From Arthonia radiata (lineage: Eukaryota; Ascomycota; Arthoniomycetes; Arthoniales; Arthoniaceae): a stretch of DNA of 64,000 nt. Below, one piece after another: positions 45,501 to 58,166 of this stretch. The translations under genes and the position numbers were made by a program. How positions within the stretch are numbered: position 1 is the first letter of the stretch; every line of letters starts with the position of its first letter. The stretch covers positions 310,001 through 374,000 of the forward strand of contig PSQN01000010.1 of assembly GCA_002989075.1 (NCBI GenBank). The letters are read 5' to 3'. The notes beneath the pieces are model-generated. The model made no database searches. It was not told the origin of the DNA and saw nothing but the letters and a program-made list of their open reading frames with translations.

Positions 45501-47508
45501 GCTACTAGCTAATTATACTTAAAAATACTATAGTAAAACTTATAAAAAGGGTACTTATAAACTAAACTTAAAATATAGTAGAAGCTTATAGCCTTCTATT
45601 TTAGAACTAAATTAAAGTATAGTAGTAACAGTCTATATTATTTATAATAAACCTTCTTACTTTATATATTTAGATAGTATAGTACGTCTAATTAAGATAT
45701 ATAGTTTTTATACTTAGTTTTAACTTAACTAGAGCGTTTAATAATATATCTTATATTAGACTAATTATAATTCTTTAGTAAAAGGGCTTTCTAACGTAAA
45801 TTTAGTAGTACGTTAAAGAATTTCTTTAGAGCTAGTATATGTAACTAGCTCTAGAATTATAGATTAGTAACTAGCTTAGTATATAAAGTAGTATTTTATA
45901 AGACTTTCTTCTCTCTTTAATACTCTATCTTTTTTTTATATTTACTTTACTTAAAGAGTTCTAGGCGGTCGATAACAATATCTTAAGCTTTAACTTTATT
46001 AATAATATTAATCTAGTAGCTTAGATACTAACTACTAGTAAAGTCTATACTTAGCTAAGTAAAGTATACTTAATTTATAAGTAGTAGATAGTTTACTATA
46101 GTATATAGTTTGTTTTGAAGAAATACTAGCTTATATACTTTATTTAAAGTAAAAAATACTTATAGATCGACCTAGTTTTATCTATTTAAGTTAATAGTTA
46201 GGATATTTAGATTTAAAAAAAAGAGATATATGTTTTAAATATATAAGTTGACTTAAAGCTTATATAAAGGATATAGCTTAACTATATTACTTAAAAGAGT
46301 AAAGAAGATCTTTTATACTTAAGTTAAATTATAGCGTCAATATAGAGTTTATCGGCTAAATATATAGCTATAATCTATATAGCGGTTATTTAGCTTGATA
46401 TACTCTATAGAACTTTAAAATAGAGCAAATTAATAAAGTTATATAGGCTATTAGAATATACTAGATAAACATTTATTAAAAGATAAAATAACTATCTTTG
46501 TTATACTATAGAAGCTTACTAGAGAACCTTTATTATAGTTCTTAAAAAAAAACTAGCGTTCTACTAGTAAATCTATATATATATATCTTAAGTGTTTAAT
46601 ATACGTTTAGTACGTACTAGACTCTAGTAGAGTTTAAAATTAAATATAGTACTTAACTAGATCTAAGTAAGCGTAAAGCGACTAAAGTAATTTTATTAGA
46701 GGCCCTATATATACTAAAAAAGGTTTAGAGTATAGTCTTTTATCCTATAAAAGCGTATTAGTAGTAATATATAATATATAGCGCGCTCTAAGGTAGTTAC
46801 AAAGGCCTTTTTAACAATAAAATAGAAATAATGTTAGGTTATCTACTAACCTAGCGACAGAGTATATACTTTTATAGTCTAAAAGACGCTATAGTATTTT
46901 AACTATAAAAAGCTCTATATATAGCTCTTTAAGGCCGTAGCTATAGTACTATTTCTTCTATATTTAAAGGTACTTAAACTAAATACTTAGCTATTCTATA
47001 TTAGTATCTCTAATATTAGTTCTAATTATAACTATAAATAAGGCTTCTAGACTATTAAATACATACTTCTATTCTACCCTCTTTACAATAGATTAGAACT
47101 TTTAAATAAGTATTAAATAGACAGTCTTTAATAGCTACTTATAGTTTTAATACTAGCTATATATATAGCTTAATAATTTATTACTAGTAGAGCGCTAGGT
47201 TAATTTTATACTATATATAAGATTAATTAAGAGTCTACCTAAAATTAGCGACCCTGTTAAAGATTAGAAGACTAAAGATAGGTAAAATAAAGGAAAAAAG
47301 AAGATTTTAGCTAGAAATAGTATTAAAAAGTTAGATAGTAAATAAAAGATAGGGAAATAGTATATATAAGCGTAACTAAGTTATATATATAGCGATAGAG
47401 CGAGTTAAGAGTTTTTCTCTCTTAGAGTTTTTTTCTAGCTAGATTAGACTGTCTATATAGCCCTCTAAAGACCGGTATTAAACGTTAAATTAAATTTATT
47501 ATTATTAA
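42538..47508 (+). mobile_element. Tad1-like LINE copy B, full length
   Basis: A 4.97-kb non-LTR retrotransposon flanked by an 11-bp duplication TATTAATACTA (42527-42537 and 47509-47519), ending in a TTATTATTATTAA tail. A 5' UTR of about 315 bp is followed by the putative ORF1/endonuclease region. The reverse transcriptase spans about 45.43-46.3 kb, with blocks equivalent to KKGKKDY, ARAFNNISYIRL and a FIDD-like FINNINLVA at about 46.0 kb. RNase H is expected after it. In-frame stops are mostly TAG/TAA, as RIP of CAG, CAA and TGG codons would give. CpG is still common while CpA is almost gone, unlike copies A and C, so B looks younger. Confidence 0.85.
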
Positions 47509-47519
47509 TATTAATACTA

Positions 47520-50500
47520 TTAACTATACTATATAGAATTTTATAAAGAATAACTATTTTTTTAGTAATAAGATAATAGTACTCTATAGTAATTTCTAGT
47601 AATTTCTTTCTATTATTTTTAGTAAATTCTATACTTAGATTGTTTAGTTATGTATTAAGTTTACTATTTACTAAAGTACTATAACTATTTTAAAATTTAA
47701 AAAGAATATATATTTAAAATAGTTTAAGTTACTAGACTAAAATAGTATATACTAAATAAGTTTACTACTAAACTACTATAGCTAGATAAGTTTACTAAAC
47801 TAGATAGTATAACTATATAAAAAACTATAAATATAATATAGAGTAATAGTAATAGAAATAATAAAGTAAAACTAATATAAATTTTTTTATAACTAAAACT
47901 TCTACTATAGAATATTAATAATAAGTAGATTATCTAAAGACCTCTACTAGTTATATAAAACTTAAATATTGATAAGCTTAATAAAAAGCTTTTATAGTAA
48001 ATAATAATACTAAAGATAATAATAAAGTTCTATAATTAGTCTTTTATTAATAATAATATTAAGTACTATTTATCTAAACTTTTAAATAGTTAGTTCTTTT
48101 TAAGTATACTACTATATAATCTATATCTTAAAATAGAAGCTTTAGTAATTTTTTATTATAATCTTAATTTTACTACTATTCTTTATAATAGTACTAAAAT
48201 GAGACTTATTTTAATTAAGTAATATCTTTTTAAAGCTATAATTTTATTAAATCTCTATACTAATAAGATATAGCTACTTTTTAGAATTCTAATATCTTTA
48301 CTTTTAAAAAGTTACTATATAGTAAGCTTTATTTAAAAGTAATTTCTAATTAAGTTTATTTTTACTATAATAATTAATAAGGCTTAAAGGTAATTACTAT
48401 AGTAAGTTAGTATAATTTCAAATTTCTTTGTTTTTTTTACAGCTAGCTTTATATAGCCTTTTGTACTATATAAGTAGTATAATAACTAGAGTAGAATTAA
48501 GAATATTATCTATAGTAAGGTCTTTTAAATTAATATAATTTAGTACTTAGTATAGTATTTAGAAGATACTATCTTCTATAATAAAGATTGAATATAGTAT
48601 TTTTATTTGAAAAGGGCTAAGAAATCTAAAACTTATATTTAGTAAATTTTAAAGCTTTAGTTTTAAAAGTTTTTAACAAAGTAAAATATACACTTATTAA
48701 TCTTAAGATAATACTTTAAAAGAATAGTAGTATATAGGCTATAAATATTATATAGTAATATCTATTAGCTTTATATATAGTATAACTTAATATAGAAGGT
48801 CTTATAGTAGTAAATTAATTATAGAAGAGAATAGTAATATACTAGCTTTATACTACTATTATTACTAAGATATAGCTATAGTATCTATTCTATATATATA
48901 GATAGAATAATTATAGTATTATATCTCTACTAGCTTTAGTAATATTATATATTATATTAGAGATTTTCTTTATTTAAAAGAAGCTTTAATAGATCTAACT
49001 TTATCTATTACTTACTAGTATACTAAGTTTATACTATCTATACTTAGTTCTTTTTAACTAGCTACTAGAGCTCTTTTTATCTCTATAGATATAGTAGCCT
49101 AGCTCTTATTAATTAAAGTTAAACTTTAAATAGATATTGGATTATTAATACAAATAAAAGTAGCTTTAAGAGTAAACTATATATAATTTAGTATACTAGT
49201 AATATTAAATTATTACTTAAAGTTTATATTAAGAATAAGTATTAAAGTACTCTACTAGCTACTAAAGTAATATTAATTCTATTAGTACTAAGATTACTAG
49301 TAGTAGTCTTAGCTTAGTATATATCTAGATATATAGATATCTAAATAAGTATAGTAGAAGATAATTAGAATATATTATTTATACATTTAAAAGTTTAGCT
49401 AAAGAAGCTATTTAGTAAATATTTATTTTTATATATATAAAACTCTATATCTTAGCTTTAAAGTTTTTTTCTATTCTTTCTTATCTTTTAATCTCTTTTA
49501 AATCTTCTACTTTTAGTTACTTTTAAGGAGTTTTAATCTTTCTTAGTCTTTTTTACTCTCTCTAGCTAGTACTAGTTAGCCTTTATAGTTATATTTAGCT
49601 ATAAAACTCTAAAGCTAAGTAAAGATTTTTAAAACTCTCTTTACTAATAGTCTCTAAGCTAATATATATATTAGTTACTTAAAATTTTTCTAAGTTATAA
49701 ATTAATATATAGCTCAAGACTACTATTAAGTCTAATACTATTAGCTATAATATCTTTTTTAATAATAGTTATAATATTAATAGTTTTTAGCCTATAAAAG
49801 AAGTTATAGTTCTCTATAGATATACCGTAATCTAATAGATATAGATTATATATAGAAATAGATTAAGCTTAGGTTTAATTATTTAGTACCTAAGTCTTAG
49901 TATATAGGCTTATATTTACTATTCTAAGGATTTTTACTTATAACTTATCTTTTTAGCTAGTTTATTACTATACTAGGCTAGTATAGTTAGATTTAGATTA
50001 GAAATCTAATACCTAAGAATATAGAGATATATTTAGATCTAAAATTCTATTATCTAACCTATATATAGGTTTAGATGTTATTACCTAAGTAATTTAGATT
50101 AAGCTTAGATTTAGAGATTTCTACTTAATATAACCTATAGAAAACTATAAAAGAAGTTCTTTAGAAGAATAATTTATAGTCTATAACTTAGTAATAATAT
50201 GTAGCTCTTTATATTAAATTTATTTATCTTATTTATTCATCTAATATTTAATATTAGTTCTCTAGTTTTAATATCTAATATTTAAAGAAGTTAAAAAAGT
50301 TTTTTATAAACTTTAGCTATTTTTAGATAGTTATTTAATTTTTATTAATACTTTTATAAGAAATATTACTACCTCTCTGGTATTTATAATAATTACTATA
50401 CTAACTATATATTATTCTTTTATATTAGTAATAAAGTAAATTACTACTTAAAATTTGGTTAGTATACTTTAAGTTCTTTTTCTCTCTTCTTATTACTAAT

Positions 50501-50560
50501 AATAGCTAGTACATCTATAGAATAGCTAAGATTATAGTATAGTATATTTAGTATAGAGGC
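47520..50560. other. AT-rich, unassigned
   Basis: RIP-like sequence between LINE copies B and C. A stretch at about 49.8-50.1 kb has many TAGATT/AATCTA and TAGGTTTAGAT-like words that resemble inverted partners. I recognise no family. Confidence 0.35.
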
Positions 50561-50569
50561 CTTAATAAT

Positions 50570-53500
50570 AATATAGATATAAGTATTAGTATTTATATAA
50601 GAAGTATATAATTAATCAAAACTTGTTATATAATATATATACTATATCTATAAGAGTAAATAATTAGAGTAGTAAAGCTCTATAGTATAAAAAAAGTACT
50701 TATAATTAAAATAGTAGTATCTAGACACTATATAGTATATTAGACTATATTTCGAGTACTCTTATAATACTATAGAGTACTAACTAGCTATAACTTACTA
50801 GAGCTTATATTTAAGAAAGTTAGACTAGTATTAAAACTTATACTTTAGTATAAGAGTAAAGTTTATAGAGTAAGTCTTTTTAGTCTATTATATATTTCTT
50901 AGAAGCTAACTTATTTTAGAAGACTAGTTTAGTTTTGCTCTTTTACTTAAATATACTAATTAATAGTATTTTAGTAAAAGAGCTATTAAGTAAAAATAAA
51001 GAGTCTTAAGAGAGTATTCTATATTATACTATTATAAGTTACTTAGCTTCTTAGTAAGATTTTTTATATTAAGTATATTTAGCGTTAGCTTAGGGTTTCC
51101 TATAGAAGAGAATAGAAGTTAGTATCTAGCTTCTATTCTACTTCTATTTAGTTAGAAGTAAAAGTAAAAGTTATTAACTTAATAGAAAAAGAGTTATTTC
51201 AATTCTATTCTATTCTACTTCTACTTCTATTCTAGTAGAAGCTTAGTAATAAAAGTAAAAGTAGAATAAAAGTTATATTTTTTAGTAAAAAATTAACATA
51301 TCAGAGATTTAAGGCTAAAAATTCGATTAAGAATTAATTAATTAGGGTTTTTAAGTCTAAATATATATATTTAGAGGCACTTAAGGGCTAAAAACTTAAA
51401 ACTATTAAGATATTTAACTATAACAAGGTTATTTTAATTAATAACTTTTATTCTATTTATATAGAAGTACTAAAAATAGAATAGAAGTTAGAATTTTAAC
51501 TCTTATTCTTCTTTTACTTCTAACAGAAGTTCTAATAATTAGTCTTTCTTCTACTTTAACTTCTATTGTACTTCTACTTCTAATAGAACTATTATCTTCT
51601 ATATAGAACTCTAAGTTAGCTATATATAACTACTCTACTTACTAAAAGCTTCTATTAAGTATAGCTTAATTAAAATATACTTTTAAATAAAAGTTTATTT
51701 TAATTATAAACTATAAAAAGTAATATCTATTTAAATATATTTAGTAATAAAGATAAGGTTTATAACTAAGAACTACTATTCTCTTCTTTAAATTAAATTT
51801 ACATATAAAATAAGTAAATAAAGCTTAAAGTTAGTATATAGTTTCTATAGAATCTATATACTTTAGATATTAGCTACTATAAAGCTACTTTATACTAAAT
51901 TATAAATATTAAAGTTTTTTAAGAGAATATACTTATTTATATTACTTTAGAGAGTATTATAGATAGCTATTTATATAGTAAAAGTATTGTTACTATCTTT
52001 TAGATTATATATATTAACTATATTAGTTATCTTTATACTAGTATTATAGGTAAGCTAGATTATATATAGTCTAAACCAGTAAAAAACTATATTCTTTTTT
52101 ATTAGCGTCTATTTAATTAAAAAGCTATCTTAATTAGTAAACTAAAATTAAACTTAAGTTTATATAGCTTTAGATAGTATGTTAACTTAATATAACTATT
52201 TTATTTTAGCTTTTAAAGTATAATAATAAAACTATTCTTAAGTAAATTTAAAATAAGTTATATAGCTCTTCTATTTATATTACTGTAATTATACTATATA
52301 ATCTAGTATTTTATTATTATATACTTTAGTTAATTTTTATACTCTTCTTTCTCTATTATAGTATCTATAAGCTATTAAAAAAAGTAGTCTCTAAACTGAG
52401 TTTTTTATAGCTAAAATAAAAAAGATTAGTTAATCTACTTAGTAAGCTAGTTTAAGTTAGTATACTATCTTTCTTTTCTTTACTTAAGAAATAAACTTTT
52501 TAAAGTCTATTTATATAACTAATATATACTAAATATACTATAACTATACTGTAAGATATATTTAATATATTTATATTTTCTTATAGTAAAACTAGAAAGC
52601 TATATATAACTAATATTACTAGGCCTAGTAGTTCTTACTATAGTTTATATAAGAAATATACTTTATACTATATTTTTAAATATTATATACTTTTATTAAC
52701 TTTTTACAATATATAGCGTAGTAATATACTAAGTATTAGTATTTCTACTGTTAATACTTAAAGTAGTTTTTAATTTAAACTATATAGTTAAATACTCTAA
52801 TATTATAGAGTCTTATATTTAAAATAAGATTCTTTTAAATAGTCTAGTACTATATAGATTAAGTTAGAAAACTAACTATTAGTAAGCTATATATTTTTAT
52901 ACTTTTATATTTTTTTTTACCCTTTCAAAAGCTAGTTAACTTTAGCATTAAGTAAAGTTAAGCTACTCTTATTATTTAAAGAAAATTTATTACTTTTATA
53001 GAGCTCTACTTAATAGCTCTTTATAGAACTATATTTATAGTCTTACTATTGTAGCTAATCTTTATACTTAGTAGTACTTTTAGAACCTTTATTAAAGAAT
53101 TCTAATAAAGAATTTTAAAGTTTAGTATTAAAATTAGCCTCTATACTTATAATATAGCCTATATACTAGAGAGTATAGCTTTTATAGTACTACTTTAAAG
53201 GATTTAAACTACTATAGTAGCTAAAATTATCTTGTAAACTTTTTAAAAAAGTTTTTAACTCTCTATCTATTCTATTTTTTTAATCTATATTTATATAGTA
53301 AATTAGTCTTATTAAGCTACTTTTATAGGCTTAATACTTAGAGTATATACTATAATAGTAGTCTAAAAATACTATACTAAGAGTACTATTAATATCTTTT
53401 TTATACTCTTAAGCCTATACTCTACTATATTTAAGACTTCTCTTCTATTTATTATATACTTTTTATATTTAAGTATATCTTTAAGGTTCTTTATAGCTCT

Positions 53501-53771
53501 AGTAAGTTATAGCTAGTTAGTACTCTATAGTGTTATAAGAGTACTCGAAATATAGTTTAATATACTATATAATTTCTAAATACTACTATTTTAATTATAA
53601 GTACTTTCTTTATACTATAGAGCTTAACTATTCTAACAATCTATCTCTATAGATATAGTATATTTATAATACTTTTATATCTACTATAATACTTATTTAA
53701 TATACAATTATATAATAAGTTCTAATTAATTATATACTCCTTATATAAATACTTATACTTATATCTATATT
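50570..53771 (-). mobile_element. LINE copy C: 5' half with inverted 5' ends on both sides
   Basis: Bases 50,806-53,771 are the reverse complement of the first ~2.45 kb of LINE B (5' UTR at the right end, about 53,488-53,771). Bases 50,570-50,805 are a second copy of the LINE 5' UTR in the opposite direction, so the block has inverted ends of about 240-280 bp. The junction at 50,802-50,806 shares AGCTT between both parts. The reverse transcriptase part is absent. A 523-bp MITE (51091-51613) sits inside. The structure looks like a head-to-head rearrangement, not a simple 5' truncation. Confidence 0.78.
51091..51613 (+). mobile_element. hAT-like MITE, insertion 3 (within LINE C)
   Basis: A 523-bp element starting TAGGGTTTCCTATAGAAG and ending in TATATAGAACTCTA. 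It is flanked by 8-bp repeats CGTTAGCT (51083-51090) and AGTTAGCT (51614-51621) that differ at one base. LINE copies A (about 27,510) and B (about 44,730) have the uninterrupted target AGCTAGCT. This copy keeps more CA/TG words than the other two, so it may be younger. Confidence 0.85.
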
Positions 53772-54510
53772 AGCTCTATTAAATAGAAGATAGTATATAA
53801 AATTATAGAGACCTGAGTATTATTATCTTATATTACTATAAGTTCTATTAAGAATACTATACTAAGCTAGATAAAGTCTAAGATAGATATAATTAACTAA
53901 TTACTATTTTTTATATTTAATATAAAAATTCAATTTTCAAAGCTAATTAGCTAAATAAATAATATTAATAAGTATTAAAATTAATATAGTATACTATAGA
54001 AGCTTAGCTTTTAAAAGATTACTAATATTTATATATAATCTAAGCTTTATAAAGATACTATTACTATAAAAAGCTACTAATTAACTTACTAAGTAGATAA
54101 ATAATATAAAATCTATAATAAAAATAAAACTAAATAATAGTATCTTAATAATTGTATAGTATTAATAACTTTTGTACTAGTAAATTTTATTTTAAATTTA
54201 TTAATTATACTAGCTATTTTAAAAGCTATATTAGATAATAATAAGAATAAAGACTCTATCTATATTTATTATAATTAGTATATAAATTATTAGCTCTTTA
54301 TATAGCTTATAAATAAATAAAAAAGCTAATATACTTTAGTACTAGTAATAGTCTACTATCTAATATATATACTATATATATATATAAATATAACTATAAG
54401 ACTACTAATCTTATTTTACTTATTATAAGAGACTACTTACTTTATCTAGTATAATTACTAAGAGGCTAAACTATACTAAGATACTTTAATAACTTAACTA
54501 TTATTATAAG

Positions 54511-54935
54511 AGTTACTACTATAAAAAGTTAAGTAATCCTAATATTAAAGATAATACTGTATTTAGTAATATAGTATATATAATTCTATAATAATACCAT
54601 TACTTCTTTTAGACTTACAATTCTATAAGCTATAACCTATTAGAAACAATATAGTATAAATATACCTTGAATCTATTATATATACGTACTAATATACTAC
54701 TTAGTAATTGCTTATAGATACTATAAGAGCTTATTTTTTACTTAGAAATTAAAATATAACCTTAGCTTAATACATTTATATCTAATATTACTATTTATAA
54801 TATTATATTCTAGTACTACTATACTAAGTAAGTCTTTAATATTATATTATAGAAGTTACTACTATAAAAAGCTAAGTAAACCTAATATTAAAGATAATAT
54901 CTAATTAGTAATATAATATATATAGTTCTATAACA
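54511..54935 (+). repeat. Pair of ~80-bp direct repeats 343 bp apart
   Basis: Sequence beginning AGTTACTACTATAAAAAG at 54511 recurs at 54854, with shared AAGTAA..CCTAATATTAAAGATAATA. The two differ at several positions. They could be remnants of an internal duplication or very short terminal repeats. Confidence 0.6.
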
Positions 54936-57900
54936 ACTATATTACTACTAACTATATTAAAACTAGTAATATTTATACTAACTATATCTACTATATTCAG
55001 TTTAATAAGTAGAATTTACTAGCTATTAGAAAGAATAGACTTAATATATATATCTTCTTTCTAAGTAGACTTATAACTCTAGATATAAATAAAATAAGTA
55101 TTAGTAAGTAGTTTAAATAATATTATAGTCTTATTTATAATATTTAGACTAGTATAGAGAGTATTAATATAAATATTTCTAGCTAATAGTTTATAACTAA
55201 GACTACTATTAAGAATAAAAAGATACTTACTAATCTAATAATTAAAAAGTTTAAAATATACTACTATTATCTTTATAAACCTATATATAAATATAATAAT
55301 ATAAAATAGTAGTAGAATTAGTAGTTCTTTTTAGCTTAGTAAATAATAAGATAAAACTCTCTTTACTACTAACTTTACTATCTACTTTATAATAATAGCT
55401 AAAAGTATTTTATTTTCTATTTCTACTATATTAAGTATACTATTAAAAGTAATTATACATTTTTTAATTATATTAATCTTAACATTATCTCTATAATTAA
55501 AAATAACTTAAATATTAATATAATTTAAAGATTTATAAGTCTTAATAATAAAATAAAGAATAACTATTTAGTTATTTTATTTAAAATGTATAAGCTAAAG
55601 GCCTTTAAATAGTAGTTTAAAGATATATAGGCTTATAACTTAAATAATTTTAAGATTCTTAATAACTTTATTAGCTATATTAGAAGTTATTACTTTATTA
55701 ATATATAATACTTTTTTAGTTTTTTAGTATTTAAGATAATTATTAAATATTAAAAGTTTTATTTATAGATATATAAACTTATATATATTTTACTTATATA
55801 GCTCTATACTATATAATTTACTATTATTTCTAGTTATAGCCTTATACCTACTATTAGTATTAAACTCTTAGTAGTAGTTATTTAGAGTAATATTCTTTTA
55901 GTTTAGAAAGTAAAAGTTAAATTTATATATCCTTCTTTTAGCTAGCTATATATTAGTAAATAACTTTAAGAACTATTTTACTATATACTTCTTTTAGTTT
56001 TTATAGAACTTATTAAATTTTATTATCTTTTTTTTAACTAAACTAAATTCTAAGTAGATATTATAGTTATAAAGATTTTTATATTAGTTTTATTCAGTAT
56101 AGCTAATAAAAGTATCGAAAATTATAAAGCCTATCTTCAATTAAATATTACTATTAAAATAAAATAAAATAGTAGTATAAATATTTAGTTTACTAAAAAA
56201 TAAGACTAGTAAAGCTATTTAATTATAATAAGACTTACTAAGTATACTAACTAAGTAAAAAATAATTCAATAGCTAGTTAGTATTATAGTAGTAGTAAAG
56301 GTTTAAAAAAGTATACTAGTCTTATTATTTCTACTCTTTATATTTACTACTACTACTAGCTAAATACTTAGATATAGATAGTATCTTTCTTTTTTATTAT
56401 TTTAGAGCCTATACTTCTTTATTATAGTATAAAGCTATTCTATATTTAATATTAATAATAATATTTAAAGATAAATATTTAAATAAAGAATATTTATAGT
56501 AATATAAATTAAACCTATTACTTAAAAACTTAGATATCTATATAATTATTTATTATCTATAGCTTCTATCTTACTTAGTAACTTAAACTTAATTAATAGA
56601 AATAAGATTATCTAAAAGTAAGCTTCTTATTATCTTCTAGTTATCTCTATATTAGAGCTAGCTAATATAGTATACTACTACTACTAGCTCTACTAACCTC
56701 TACTTTAACTATCTCTAAATAAGCTAGCTTACTCTATTATAGTATAAGAGCTAAGAGCCTATCTATTACTTACTTAGTAGTAGTACTTAATCTAATACTA
56801 TAGCTTTAATATATCTTATTTAAAGTAGTATAGTATTAGTTATATTCTCTAAGGTCTATTATTTTTAAGTATCTTTACTAAGTATAGTATAGTACTATAC
56901 CTTAAAGTATTTTAGTTATATTACTATCTACCTACCTAGCTCTAGATATAGTTACTAATATACTACCTTTAGGTTTAGTCTCTATTAGAAGTAGGTTAGA
57001 TAACTATACTAATACTATTAATTCTATAAATATATTTATAGCTAAGCTAGTTCTAAATATACTATTTTAATACTGTATCTAAGTATTTTAATATTAATAC
57101 TTTATTTATAGCTAATATTATTATATAGGCCTTCTATATTATTATATAATACAATAGTATAGTTTATATTTAGTACTATATATCTTCTTACCTAATTACT
57201 TGCTTACTACTATAGATATAAGAGAGCTTTTAGACTCTAGTATAGTATACTAATACTTACTAGAAAACCTATAAAGGTTTTATATATAACTTACCTAGTA
57301 TAGATAAAGTAGCTCTATAAAATATTATTAATATAGTAATCTCTTAAGCTAAATTAAATACTAATAATAACCTAAAAGTAGATACTAAGAATAGATATAA
57401 GACTAAGTAGTTATAAGTACTATAATAATAGAAGAAGAAAGTTTATTTAAATAAGTCTATAACTAAATTCTTAAAGCTTTTAGACTTACTTAACATCTAT
57501 ATAGATATATATATTAATAATACTATATATAAGTATAGTATAATAATAAATATAAATATTTTAGTATATAAAATAAAGTATAAGTATATCACTCTATAAA
57601 TATATTTATAGCTATTAATATATATAGGTCTTAGAAGTAGATAGCTAACAATACTATACTATTTAATCTAATAGGCTATATATTTATAAAGAATATAGTA
57701 AAGTAGTCTATCTATTTAGATCTTATAGATACGTAAGCTAATAATTTAAAGCTTATAGAGGCAATAAAGGGTTTATTTAAATACTATAATTCCTTAATCT
57801 ATAGCTTTATTTCTATATTAGAGTATACTAATTTTAAGTAGTCTAATAATAAGAACAATACTTTATACTAATAGACGCTATATACCTACTTTATAAAGAT

Positions 57901-58140
57901 ATATACTATATTAATATTCTTATATCTATTACTATCTACCTTACTAAGCTACTATATATAGATAAACCTTTGTATTTATAGTATAGCTAATCTCTATAAG
58001 CTCTTATCTTACTATATCTTTCTATAACTACTATAGTAGGTATTTAGTAAAGACTATAGGAAGTATAATATTATAACCTTTAATAAGTTTGAGCTAAAGT
58101 AGTAAAACTATATTATATTATAAATCTATTTATAGCCCTA

Positions 58141-58166
58141 TACTACTACTACTACTACTACTACTA
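58141..58166 (+). repeat. (ACT)n trinucleotide microsatellite
   Basis: About eight perfect ACT units in a row inside the AT-rich block. C at CpT is not a preferred RIP target, which may explain why it persists. Confidence 0.85.

Noticed and set aside
50570-53771. Copy C interpreted as a TIR DNA transposon
   Set aside because: Its ends equal the LINE 5' UTR seen once in copy B, so a rearranged LINE is the simpler reading; kept as a finding because the inverted structure is unusual.
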